Assembly: GCF_021800405.1 (NCBI RefSeq)
Contig: NZ_CP084550.1
Coordinates: 434,001 to 498,000, forward strand
Reading direction: 5' to 3'
Length of the DNA stretch: 64,000 nucleotides
From: Arthrobacter sp. FW306-07-I
GTDB taxonomy: Bacteria > Actinomycetota > Actinomycetes > Actinomycetales > Micrococcaceae
The position numbers and the translations under genes were made by a program. The notes below the pieces were generated by a model. That model saw only the letters and a program-made list of their open reading frames with translations, did no database searches and was not told where the DNA came from. Within the stretch, counting starts at the first letter, position 1, and each line of letters opens with the position of its first letter. This document shows positions 18,492 to 26,216 of the stretch, piece by piece.

Positions 18492-19153
18492 TCAAGGTCC
18501 TGATCGTCGACGACGACTTCATGGTGGCCAAGGTGCATGCCGGCTTTATCCAGCGCACGTCGGGCTTCACCGTGGTGGGCGCGGCGCATACCGGCGCCCA
18601 GGCCATCGCGGAAACCGGACGGCTCCAGCCCGACCTGGTGCTGCTGGACATCCACCTCCCGGACATCAATGGCCTGGACCTGATGCAGCGCCTGCGCGAC
18701 GTGGCTCCCGAGCTGGACGTGCTGGTGATCAGCGCCGCCCGGGAAGTGGAAACCGTGCGGAAGGCCCTGCGCGGCGGCATTGTCCACTACCTGATCAAGC
18801 CGTTTTCGCAGTCGGACCTGCAGGAACGGCTGGAGCACTACCGCAACGCCTACCAAAGCCTGGATGCGTCCAAGGACGTTGCGGAACAGTCTGATGTCAA
18901 CCGGGTGTTCGGCCTGGACCGCGCTGAACGTCCACTCCCCAAGGGCTGCAGCATCGAGACGCTCAGGCTGGTGGAGGCCGCGCTGAACGCTGCCACCGGC
19001 GACGTGTCTGCGGCGGAAGTGGCCGAGGAACTCGGAACCTCCCGGGTCAGCGCGCGCCGCTACCTGGAGTACCTGCATGACGAAGGAACGCTGGACGTGC
19101 GGCTCAAGTACGGCGTGGGCCGTCCGGAGCGCCGGTACGTGCTCAAGGCCTGA
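18488..19153 (+). CDS. CitB/DctR-type response regulator
   Basis: A 221-aa response regulator. The receiver domain (about 1-120) carries the acidic pocket VDDD (8-10), phospho-acceptor Asp54 in LLDIHLPD and Lys104 in YLIKPFSQ. The C-terminal part (about 150-215) holds a helix-turn-helix of the CitB/DcuR type (SAAEVAEELGTSRVSARRYL). Its ATG overlaps the kinase stop. Together they probably activate the divergent tctCBA-usp operon. The downstream hutG gene is convergent. Confidence 0.92.
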   Translation: MIKVLIVDDDFMVAKVHAGFIQRTSGFTVVGAAHTGAQAIAETGRLQPDLVLLDIHLPDINGLDLMQRLRDVAPELDVLVISAAREVETVRKALRGGIVHYLIKPFSQSDLQERLEHYRNAYQSLDASKDVAEQSDVNRVFGLDRAERPLPKGCSIETLRLVEAALNAATGDVSAAEVAEELGTSRVSARRYLEYLHDEGTLDVRLKYGVGRPERRYVLKA

Positions 19154-19192
19154 CCGGGCCAACGGGAAGAGGCTGCCAAGCCCGACAGGCCG

Positions 19193-20179
19193 TCAGCGCA
19201 GGAGGGTGTCCACCAACCGTGCCGCGGTGCGGGCGGTGCGGCCGTCGATGTCGAACGCAGGATTGAGTTCCGCTACATCCAGGTGCAGCAGCTTCCCGCT
19301 TTGCGCCACCTGCCGGCACGCCGCCGATATGACCGGCAGCGGCACGCCGTAGGCCGCAGGTGCGCTCACCCCGGGCGCGACGGCGGCAGGCAGCACGTCC
19401 AGGTCGATGGTCAGGTACAGGACGTCAATGTCTGCCAGGAAGCCGTCGACAAAGTCCCGCACCCGGTCCGCGTCGCACTCCTCGTCCAGCAGGTACCGGA
19501 CGCCCAGCTTGTCGGCGGTGTCGAACAGGACCTGCGTATTGTTCGGTTCCGAGATACCAACGACGGCGTAACGGAATCCGCGGCCGGCGTCCGCTTCCGC
19601 GCGGGCCATCTGGAGGAACGGGGTCCCTGAACTGGGAATGGGCTCGTCCCGGAGGTCGAAGTGGGCGTCAAGGTTCAGGACGCCGAGGCGCTGCCCACCT
19701 TGGACGGCGGACGATGCGGCGACGCCGAGGTAGCTGGCGTAGGCAGTTTCGTGGCCACCGCCCAGCACGACAGTCTGGTGCCCGGCGTCGAGCAGGGCCG
19801 CCACCGCCCGGCCAAGCCGTTCCTGGCCGGCTTCCAGGCCTTCCCCTGACACCACCACGTCACCAACGTCAGCCACCGCGCGGTCCAGGTGGAAGGCCAG
19901 CGGGCCAAGGGCTTTCCGCAGGGCAGCCGGGGCCGCGGAGGCCCCGGTACGGCCCTTGTTGCGCCGTACGCCCTCATCGCTGGCGAAACCCAGCAAGGCG
20001 GCAGGCTTCCGGCTGGCAGGCTGAGGCAACCCCTTGTCCGGAGCCCCGGCCGCTCCCTGCCACGACGCACTGCCGGAATTCACAGCCTGCCACCAGCGGC
20101 GGTGGCCGGGACCGTCGCCGTCGTACCTTCCTGTCCAAGGCTGGGGCGGGACATCTAGTGCGGAGAGCTGGAACGACAT
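19193..20179 (-). CDS. hutG: Formimidoylglutamase (arginase/ureohydrolase family)
   Basis: Ureohydrolase-fold enzyme that would split formimidoyl-glutamate to glutamate and formamide, the last step of this form of histidine degradation. Mn-binding motifs are all present: GGGHETAY, NLDAHFDLR and TIDLDVLPAAVAPGVSAPA. The 328-aa length and tryptophan-rich N terminus (PPQPWTGRYDGDG) fit HutG better than arginase or agmatinase. It is about 8 kb from hutU/hutH on the other strand. No hutI (imidazolonepropionase) lies in the window. GGAG sits unusually close to the ATG, so the start is slightly uncertain. No GTCTGG-type operator is visible upstream. Confidence 0.9.
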   Translation of the reverse strand: MSFQLSALDVPPQPWTGRYDGDGPGHRRWWQAVNSGSASWQGAAGAPDKGLPQPASRKPAALLGFASDEGVRRNKGRTGASAAPAALRKALGPLAFHLDRAVADVGDVVVSGEGLEAGQERLGRAVAALLDAGHQTVVLGGGHETAYASYLGVAASSAVQGGQRLGVLNLDAHFDLRDEPIPSSGTPFLQMARAEADAGRGFRYAVVGISEPNNTQVLFDTADKLGVRYLLDEECDADRVRDFVDGFLADIDVLYLTIDLDVLPAAVAPGVSAPAAYGVPLPVISAACRQVAQSGKLLHLDVAELNPAFDIDGRTARTAARLVDTLLR

Positions 20180-20381
20180 TCTCCAAGCTCACCGCATGCC
20201 GGCGGCGAAAACCAGCAATACCGCCGTCGTCCTGTCCGGGATCCAAGAACCCTGCCGGTGGCCAGGCATTGGCGGGAAACCGCCCCCGATGGGTACAGGG
20301 AATAGGGTGAGACCCAGCGGGTCCGCGGCAGCATGCAATCCCTGCCGGCCGTCAACCCAACAATTCCAGGCTGGAGAGCCC

Positions 20382-21686
20382 ATGTTTGAACCCCCCGACA
20401 TCCTTTTTGCTGCGGCCGGCCTGGCCGTTTTCATCGCCGCGGTACTACCCAAGCTGCTGCGCAATATGCCGCTGTCCATGCCGATGGTCTTCCTTGGCGC
20501 AGGAATGGGTGCCTTCGCCCTGATCCCCTCGCTGCCGGACCCGAACCCGGTGGAACACAGCGACTTCGTGATGCACCTTGCCGAAGTTTGCGTGATCATC
20601 TCGCTGATGGGTGCCGGGCTTGCCCTGGACCGGCCGGTGGGACGCAAGCGCTGGGCCACCACCTGGCGGCTCCTGGGCATCGCCATGCCGCTGTGCATCG
20701 TGGGACTCACCCTGCTGGGCATGTGGTTCCTGGGCCTGGGGCTGGGCGCGGCGCTGTTGGTGGCCGCCAGCCTCGCGCCCACCGACCCCGTGCTCGCTTC
20801 GGAGGTACAGGTGGGCGAGCCCGCAGACCAGGACGAGCACGCGGACAAGGAGGATGAGGTCCGGTTCGGCCTTACTTCGGAAGCCGGGCTCAACGACGGC
20901 CTGGCGTTCCCGTTCGTGTACCTTGCCATTGCCATCAGCGTCGCCGGGGCCAGCCCGTCCGCGTGGTTCGGTGAATGGTTTGGATTGGACGTGCTGTGGC
21001 GGCTGGCCATCGGGCTTCTCGGCGGCTTCCTCACCGGCAAGCTGCTGGCCAAGCTGTTCTTTTCAGCCCGCGCCGAAAGCCTGCGGCTGTCAAACCACTC
21101 GGAAGGGTTCGTGGCACTGGCGGCGACGTTCCTGGCCTACGGGCTGACGGACATGGTGGAGGGTTACGGGTTCATCGCAGTGTTTGTCTGCGCCGTGACC
21201 ATCCGTGCTGCAGAACGCACCCACGGCTACCACCGGGTGCTGCACTCCTACGTTGAGCAGCTGGAACGGCTTCTGACGGTGGTGATCCTGGTCCTGCTCG
21301 GCGGAGCCATTGCCCGGGGGCTGCTTGCCGGCGTCGGCCCTGCGGAAGTGCTGGTGGCCTTGGCTTTCCTGCTGGTGGTTCGGCCGCTGGCAGGCTGGCT
21401 GGGCCTGCTGGGCGGCAAGACCGGCCCACGGGAACGCGTGGCACTGTCTTTCTTCGGCATCCGCGGAATCGGTTCCGTGTACTACGTTGCGTTTGCGCTG
21501 GCGGAGGGCCACTTCACGGACCAGGCACGCTGGCTCTGGTCCTTCATTGGGTTGGTCATTGCGCTGTCCATCGTGATCCACGGTGCCACCACATCACCGC
21601 TGATGAACCGGCTCGACCGGCTGCGGCAGCGCAAAGCCCTGGCAGTATCCGGGGACGAGGGGCTGGCCCCGAACACCCCGGTGTAG
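20382..21686 (+). CDS. Cation:proton antiporter (CPA1/NhaP-like)
   Basis: A 434-aa membrane protein with about 12 helices. The CPA1 core includes LAPTDPVLASEVQVG, followed by the EVRFGLTSEAGLNDGLAFPF segment that carries the paired acidic ion-binding residues, and FFGIRGIGSVYYV near the C-terminal end. It likely exchanges Na+ or K+ for protons at the cytoplasmic membrane for pH or salt homeostasis. The ATG at 20382 follows GGAGAG; in-frame upstream codons run through a non-conserved arginine-rich stretch and are rejected. It ends at a clear terminator shared with the purine permease gene. Confidence 0.9.
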   Translation: MFEPPDILFAAAGLAVFIAAVLPKLLRNMPLSMPMVFLGAGMGAFALIPSLPDPNPVEHSDFVMHLAEVCVIISLMGAGLALDRPVGRKRWATTWRLLGIAMPLCIVGLTLLGMWFLGLGLGAALLVAASLAPTDPVLASEVQVGEPADQDEHADKEDEVRFGLTSEAGLNDGLAFPFVYLAIAISVAGASPSAWFGEWFGLDVLWRLAIGLLGGFLTGKLLAKLFFSARAESLRLSNHSEGFVALAATFLAYGLTDMVEGYGFIAVFVCAVTIRAAERTHGYHRVLHSYVEQLERLLTVVILVLLGGAIARGLLAGVGPAEVLVALAFLLVVRPLAGWLGLLGGKTGPRERVALSFFGIRGIGSVYYVAFALAEGHFTDQARWLWSFIGLVIALSIVIHGATTSPLMNRLDRLRQRKALAVSGDEGLAPNTPV

Positions 21687-21714
21687 GCGCGCCTGCAGAA
21701 ACCCGGTCATACAC

Positions 21715-21751
21715 AAAGGGGCTGGTACGGCATCCGCCGCACCAGCCCCTT
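21715..21751. terminator. Bidirectional terminator hairpin
   Basis: AAGGGGCTGGT (21716-21726) pairs with ACCAGCCCCTT (21741-21751), loop 14 bases, with AAA/TT flanks. It lies between the convergent antiporter and purine permease genes and should serve both. Confidence 0.85.
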
Positions 21752-21764
21752 CTGCAGGCAAGGG

Positions 21765-23207
21765 TTACTTCATGCCCAGTGCGGCCTCGATGGTTCCGAT
21801 GGAGAAGAACAGCAGGAAGGCTGCCGCCACGGCCCACATGAGGGGGTGGATGTCCTTGGCGCGGCCCTGAACGGTGCGGATGAGGACGTAGCTGATGAAG
21901 CCGGCGCCCAGGCCGTTGGCGATCGAGTAGGTGAACGGCATCAGGGCGAAGGTCAGGAACGCCGGGATGGCGATGCCCCAGTCCTGCCAGTCGATCTTGC
22001 CCACCTGGGACACCATCATGAAGCCCACTACCACCAGGGCCGGAGCCACTGCCTCGAACGGCACCAGGTTGATCAGCGGGGTGAAGAACATGGCCACGAG
22101 GAACAGCAGGCCGGTCACGATCGAAGCGATGCCCGTCCGGGCACCCTCTCCAATGCCGGCGCCGGCTTCAACGTAGATCTGGTTGGAAGATACTGAGGCG
22201 CCGCCGCCGATGATGGCGCCGAGTGCGTCCACCTGGAGCACACGGTCGACGTCGGGGATGTTGCCATGCTCGTCCACCGTGCCGGCTTCGTTGGCCAGGC
22301 CCACCATGGTGCCCATGGCGTCGAAGAAAATGCTGAGGAGGATGACGAAGGCCAGCAGCGTGGCGGCCACGAAACCAAGGTGCCCGAAGGCACCGAAGGG
22401 GTTCGCCTTGCCGATCAGGGAGAGATCAGGTGCGGCCCAGCCGGAGAATGCGGGCGCCACCAGGGACCAGCCCTGCGGGTTGAAGTTCTTGCCGTCGAAG
22501 CTGGGCCCGATGTGCAGGGTGGTCTCAAGGATGACGGCCAGCACCGTGGAGGTGATGATGCCGATCAGGATGGCGCCCTTGATCTTGCGCACCACCAGGG
22601 CGATGGTCAGGATCAGGCCGAACACGAACACGGCGGTGGGCCAGCCCAGAAGCTTGCCTTCGAAGCCCAGGCCGACCGGAACGGTGGTGCCTGCAACGTC
22701 CGGGATGCGCCGCACGAAGCCGGCGTTAACCAGGCCAATCAAGGCGATGAAAAGCCCGATGCCCACGACGATGGCGGTCTTGAGTCCCTCCGGTACGGCT
22801 TTGAAGACCGCGGTCCGGAAACCGGTGAGGACCAGGATCAGCATGGTGAGGCCGGAGAGGACCACCAGGCCCATCATGTCCGGCCACGTCAGGCCGGGGT
22901 TGGTGGCCACGGTGACCGCGACGAAAGCGTTGACGCCCAGGCCGGTGGCCAGCGCGAAGGGGTGCCGCCCCCACGCCCCCATGAGGATGGTCAGGACGCC
23001 GGCCACGAGAGCCGTCACGGCGGCAACCGCGGTGAAGCCGAGCGTTGTGCCGTTGGAGTCCGGCCCGGACAGGATCAGGGGGTTCAGAACCACGATGTAG
23101 CTCATTGCGAAGAACGTGGCGAACCCGCCGCGGACCTCGCGGGAAAGGTTTGAACCGCGCTCGGTGACCCTGAAATACCGGTCCAGGGCAGAGCCTTGCT
23201 TAAGCAT
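21765..23207 (-). CDS. NCS2-family purine permease (AzgA-like)
   Basis: A 480-aa importer with about 12-14 helices. The N-terminal block SREVRGGFATFFAMSYIVVL and NPLILSGP is characteristic of the AzgA branch of NCS2, which takes up hypoxanthine, guanine or adenine by proton symport. FDAMGTMVGLANEAG and the GGGASVSSNQIYVEAGAGIG segment are also conserved in the branch. GGAGG precedes the ATG. It is divergent from the CopC-like gene with about 110 bases between them. No purine riboswitch is evident there. Confidence 0.92.
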   Translation of the reverse strand: MLKQGSALDRYFRVTERGSNLSREVRGGFATFFAMSYIVVLNPLILSGPDSNGTTLGFTAVAAVTALVAGVLTILMGAWGRHPFALATGLGVNAFVAVTVATNPGLTWPDMMGLVVLSGLTMLILVLTGFRTAVFKAVPEGLKTAIVVGIGLFIALIGLVNAGFVRRIPDVAGTTVPVGLGFEGKLLGWPTAVFVFGLILTIALVVRKIKGAILIGIITSTVLAVILETTLHIGPSFDGKNFNPQGWSLVAPAFSGWAAPDLSLIGKANPFGAFGHLGFVAATLLAFVILLSIFFDAMGTMVGLANEAGTVDEHGNIPDVDRVLQVDALGAIIGGGASVSSNQIYVEAGAGIGEGARTGIASIVTGLLFLVAMFFTPLINLVPFEAVAPALVVVGFMMVSQVGKIDWQDWGIAIPAFLTFALMPFTYSIANGLGAGFISYVLIRTVQGRAKDIHPLMWAVAAAFLLFFSIGTIEAALGMK

Positions 23208-23318
23208 TAGTCCTCCGGGGGAGTGTGTGGGAATACCTGCATCCTAATGGTGCGGCCCGGGGCGGGGCGCCAAATTCGCCTAGTCTGTAAGGAAGCCAAC
23301 ACAAGGAGCAGCCCAAAC

Positions 23319-23954
23319 ATGCGCCAAATCCGCCGCCAGTTGCTGGGCCTCGTGCTCGGATCCTTTGTTTTTGCCGCCGCAGCGCTGGGGCTGGCAGGCC
23401 CGGCTTCAGCCCATGATGCTGCAGAGTCCACCAGTCCCGCCCAGGGCGCTTCGCTCGCCGCGCCGCCGGAGGAGGTTTCCGTGACCTTCAGCAACACGCC
23501 GCTGGGCATCGGATCGTCCTTCTCAATCAAGGATGCGGGCGGCACGGAATGGGCTGACGGCTCCGTCCGGATTGTCGACAACGTGGCAACCCAGAAGCTT
23601 CGGCAGGGCGGCCCGTCGGGTGCGTATACCGTTGCGTGGCGCGTAGTCGGCTCGGACTCCCACCCCATCGAAGGCACCTTCACCTTCACCGTGGCCGCCG
23701 GCGCAGCTGGGGCTGCCCCCTCCTCAACTTCCCCGGCGAAAAGTTCGACGGCGGCGGGTACGGTACCGAGCATGGGCACGGCACAGCCCGGAGTGACGGA
23801 AGAGCCATCCAGGCCGGCTAAGACGGGGGAGCCCTTCCAATGGAGCATTGTGATCTTTGCCCTCGTCGCGGTGGGGCTGCTGGTGGCCCTTGGGGTGCTG
23901 GCCCGGCGCCGGCTGAACGGCGACGGGGACGCGGGAGGGAAGGGCGGGGAGTAG
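23319..23954 (+). CDS. CopC-domain secreted, membrane-anchored protein
   Basis: A 211-aa protein with a Sec signal peptide ending near GPASA|HDAAES. The mature chain starts with a CopC domain (about residues 32-125: HDAAESTSPAQGASL, EEVSVTFSNTPLGIGS, SDSHPIEGTFTFTV). A Ser/Thr/Pro-rich linker and a C-terminal helix (WSIVIFALVAVGLLVALGVL) with a basic tail follow. The histidines at the mature N terminus and in DSHP match the Cu(II)-binding positions of CopC. Such proteins bind copper outside the membrane; no CopD/YcnJ partner is adjacent. AGGAG at 23304-23308 supports the ATG at 23319. Confidence 0.88.
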   Translation: MRQIRRQLLGLVLGSFVFAAAALGLAGPASAHDAAESTSPAQGASLAAPPEEVSVTFSNTPLGIGSSFSIKDAGGTEWADGSVRIVDNVATQKLRQGGPSGAYTVAWRVVGSDSHPIEGTFTFTVAAGAAGAAPSSTSPAKSSTAAGTVPSMGTAQPGVTEEPSRPAKTGEPFQWSIVIFALVAVGLLVALGVLARRRLNGDGDAGGKGGE

Positions 23955-24009
23955 CTGCCGCAAGCAGGGCCGGAAGGCCCGGGCCTGACGGCGGGAAGGG
24001 GGTGGAGCG

Positions 24010-24657
24010 TCAGCAGCTCAGCACCGCAAGGCTCCCCGTTGCCGGGAAGGTACCGCCTGGTAGTTGGGCGGTGCCCTGGTTGACCTTGGCGGAGATTGCC
24101 TGGCCCACGGTCTTGGCCTGGCGCAGTACTTCCTTGGGCGAGGGCGTAATCAGTTCGCCCACGCCCACCAGGTAGATGCCGATGGCCCGCATGGCCGCGG
24201 CCACGTTGCGGCCAACCGTAATGCCGAAGTCATTGAGCATGCGCCGCAGTTGGCTGTGGGCGCACCGGGTCAGCACAATGTGGTCGGCCACCAGGACGCC
24301 TGTGGGGGTGTGCACGTGCCACTGCGGGGTCGATTCGTGTCCCGGGCCTTCCAGCATGGTCAGCTGCACGGCGCGGGTGGTGTTCCGGACATCGACACGA
24401 TGGCTTGCTGCGTAGTTGCGGAGATGGCGGAGGATCTCGTTCCGTTCCCGGAGGGTATCGCTGTCTGCCGCATCGCAGCGCTGGAGTGAGGAGGTGTTGG
24501 CGGGTTGGTTGGCGCCAAGGATGTCCAGCCCGTCCACCACGATGGAGTCCACCCCGTGGCGGCTCAGTTCGGCGGCCACGGCCAGCCCGGACAGGCCCGT
24601 GCCAATGATCACCGTGGTGGTCTGTTCGGTCCCCGCATCCCCAGGCACGCTTGACAC
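24010..24657 (-). CDS. Small FAD/NAD(P)-binding oxidoreductase-like protein
   Basis: A 215-aa protein with an N-terminal Rossmann dinucleotide-binding motif GTGLSG (residues 19-24) followed by AVAAELSRHG, typical of flavoprotein monooxygenases. It is much shorter than normal flavoproteins of this class (usually 350-500 aa): the C-terminal substrate domain is missing and replaced by a short tail (PPGGTFPATG region) without recognised motifs. It could be a shortened lineage-specific protein rather than a recent truncation, because the frame is intact. Start is GTG with AAGGAGG nine bases upstream. Substrate unknown. Confidence 0.65.
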   Translation of the reverse strand: MSSVPGDAGTEQTTTVIIGTGLSGLAVAAELSRHGVDSIVVDGLDILGANQPANTSSLQRCDAADSDTLRERNEILRHLRNYAASHRVDVRNTTRAVQLTMLEGPGHESTPQWHVHTPTGVLVADHIVLTRCAHSQLRRMLNDFGITVGRNVAAAMRAIGIYLVGVGELITPSPKEVLRQAKTVGQAISAKVNQGTAQLPGGTFPATGSLAVLSC

Positions 24658-25121
24658 TACAGTTTCCCTCCTTCGAAGCTTTCAGCAGGCGCCGGCATCC
24701 TCGCCGGCCCGCGTCCCGGTACTCCCAAAGTCCGGACGCAGAGTATGGCCGGAAACGTCCTGGCAGGAAGTTGCGCTTGGCGTCCCGGACCAACAATGTC
24801 CTGAAGACTACAGAACAAAAGCGGCTGTGAATAGCCCAATGGAGAAAACATTCCTGCGGCCGTGAAGGCGCTTTCCGGCGGCCGCCGGAAAGCCTGTGGA
24901 TAGCTGGAGCCAACGGCCCCTGAGCAGCCTGGCCGAGCCTGTGGATAACCGGGTTCAATCGCCTCTGAACAGGCTTGCTAAGCCTGTGGGGACGGAGAAT
25001 AGTGGGAAACGGGAAACAGTCTTTTCCTGCCGGTGCAGCCCGGAATCGGGATGTGCGGGGGAGGGGCCGTTTTCTGGCAGAATAGCCGCAACATTAGGCG
25101 TATCGCGAGGAGGCGGCCCCC
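24658..25121. promoter_or_regulatory. 464-base non-coding region with tandem repeats before the Usp gene
   Basis: No gene is visible here. The region contains the promoter of the divergent small flavoprotein, a three-copy 45-bp imperfect tandem repeat (24891-25025), and the ribosome-binding site GAGGAGG just before the Usp start. It is unusually long for this compact neighbourhood. Confidence 0.6.
24891..25025. repeat. Three-copy 45-bp tandem repeat with DnaA-box-like cores
   Basis: Units start at 24891, 24936 and 24981, exactly 45 bases apart, each opening with AGCCTGTGG. Units 1 and 2 match at about 32 of 45 positions; unit 3 keeps only the first part. The core in unit 2, TGTGGATAA at 24940-24948, is the exact complement of the DnaA box TTATCCACA. 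Units 1 and 3 hold the weaker variants TGTGGATAG and TGTGGGGAC. Confidence 0.75.
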
Positions 25122-26162
25122 ATGGGCTCACGAGAGTTGCATCCGGACCCGGCCCGGGATGGTGGCGGTGCGTCTGACGCTCCCCATGGCATCGTGGTGG
25201 GCGTTGACGGCTCGGACCATGGCCAGTGCGCCCTGGTGTGGGCCGCACGGGAAGCCCAGCGCCGCCGTCGTCCCCTCCATATCGTCACCGCCTACTCTGT
25301 CCCGATCTTCGCCGCGTCCGGATTGGACGGCGGCTACGCCACGGTGGACGATTCCGTCATCCGTGAAGGTGCCGAGGCCATCCTCAAGCAGGCGCTGGAG
25401 AAGATTGCGCCGTACGACGTGGACGTGACTTCCTCCGTGGAAAACGGTGACGCGGCAGGAGTGCTGCTGGAGATCTCCGAAAGCGCGGAACTGCTGGTGG
25501 TGGGAACCCGCGGCCGCGGCGGTTTCGTGGGCCGGCTCCTGGGCTCGGTCAGCAGTGCACTTCCCGCCCATGCCAAATGCCCCACAGTGACGGTGCCCTT
25601 GTTCTGCTCGGACCGGCTCGGCGAGACCACTGAGGACCGCCGGGTCAAGGCTGAGCAGGCCAAGTCCGGGCACCGGCAAGTGGAGAACGTCGTGGTGGTC
25701 GGGGTGGATGGTTCCGAGCAGGCGCGCGTTGCCGTCCTCGAAGCAGCTGACCAGGCCGAACGTCTTGGCGCCTCCCTGCGCGTGGTGTGCGCAGTACCCC
25801 AGTACAGCGGTTCCCTGGCCTGGGTGCCGGCGCCGATGGACCGCAAGGCCCTGTTCGACGACATCCGGGTCACCCTGGAGGCCGGCATGGCCTGGCTTCG
25901 CAGCCACTACCCCCACCTCGAGGCCGAGTACGAGCTGAAGGACGGTTCGCCGGTTGACGTGCTCGTTGAAGAAAGCCGCCACGTGGAGCTGGTGGTAGTG
26001 GGCACCCGCGGCCGCGGCGGCTTCACCGGGATGCTCCTGGGTTCGACGTCCGACGGCGTGCTTCACCACGCCAAGGGACCGGTCATGGTGGTCCCGGACA
26101 GGGAGGACCCGCGCATGGCGGACCGGGGACGGTTCGGCCCAATCCTGGGCGACGTCGCCTAG
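25122..26162 (+). CDS. Tandem universal stress protein (two UspA domains)
   Basis: A 346-aa cytosolic protein with two UspA domains (about residues 25-165 and 188-335). Each has the ATP-binding loop GTRGRGGF followed by GRLLGSVSSAL or GMLLGSTSDGV, and each starts with a VVGVDGS strand. The two-domain form is common in actinobacteria and linked to dormancy, hypoxia or redox stress. GAGGAGG precedes the ATG. The RPH-like gene follows after 54 bases on the same strand and may be co-transcribed. The repeat-rich leader upstream suggests special regulation. Confidence 0.92.
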   Translation: MGSRELHPDPARDGGGASDAPHGIVVGVDGSDHGQCALVWAAREAQRRRRPLHIVTAYSVPIFAASGLDGGYATVDDSVIREGAEAILKQALEKIAPYDVDVTSSVENGDAAGVLLEISESAELLVVGTRGRGGFVGRLLGSVSSALPAHAKCPTVTVPLFCSDRLGETTEDRRVKAEQAKSGHRQVENVVVVGVDGSEQARVAVLEAADQAERLGASLRVVCAVPQYSGSLAWVPAPMDRKALFDDIRVTLEAGMAWLRSHYPHLEAEYELKDGSPVDVLVEESRHVELVVVGTRGRGGFTGMLLGSTSDGVLHHAKGPVMVVPDREDPRMADRGRFGPILGDVA

Positions 26163-26216
26163 GCCAGGCCCGGGACTGCCAGGCAGCACGGCTTTCAGGC
26201 ATACGGCACCTGGAAC

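Noticed and set aside
23208..23318. Purine riboswitch before the NCS2 permease
   Set aside because: The short leader shows no conserved purine-aptamer core or paired helices.
26163..26216. Rifamycin-associated element upstream of the RPH-like gene
   Set aside because: I looked for the expected inverted repeat and found none in the 54-base gap or at the end of the Usp gene.
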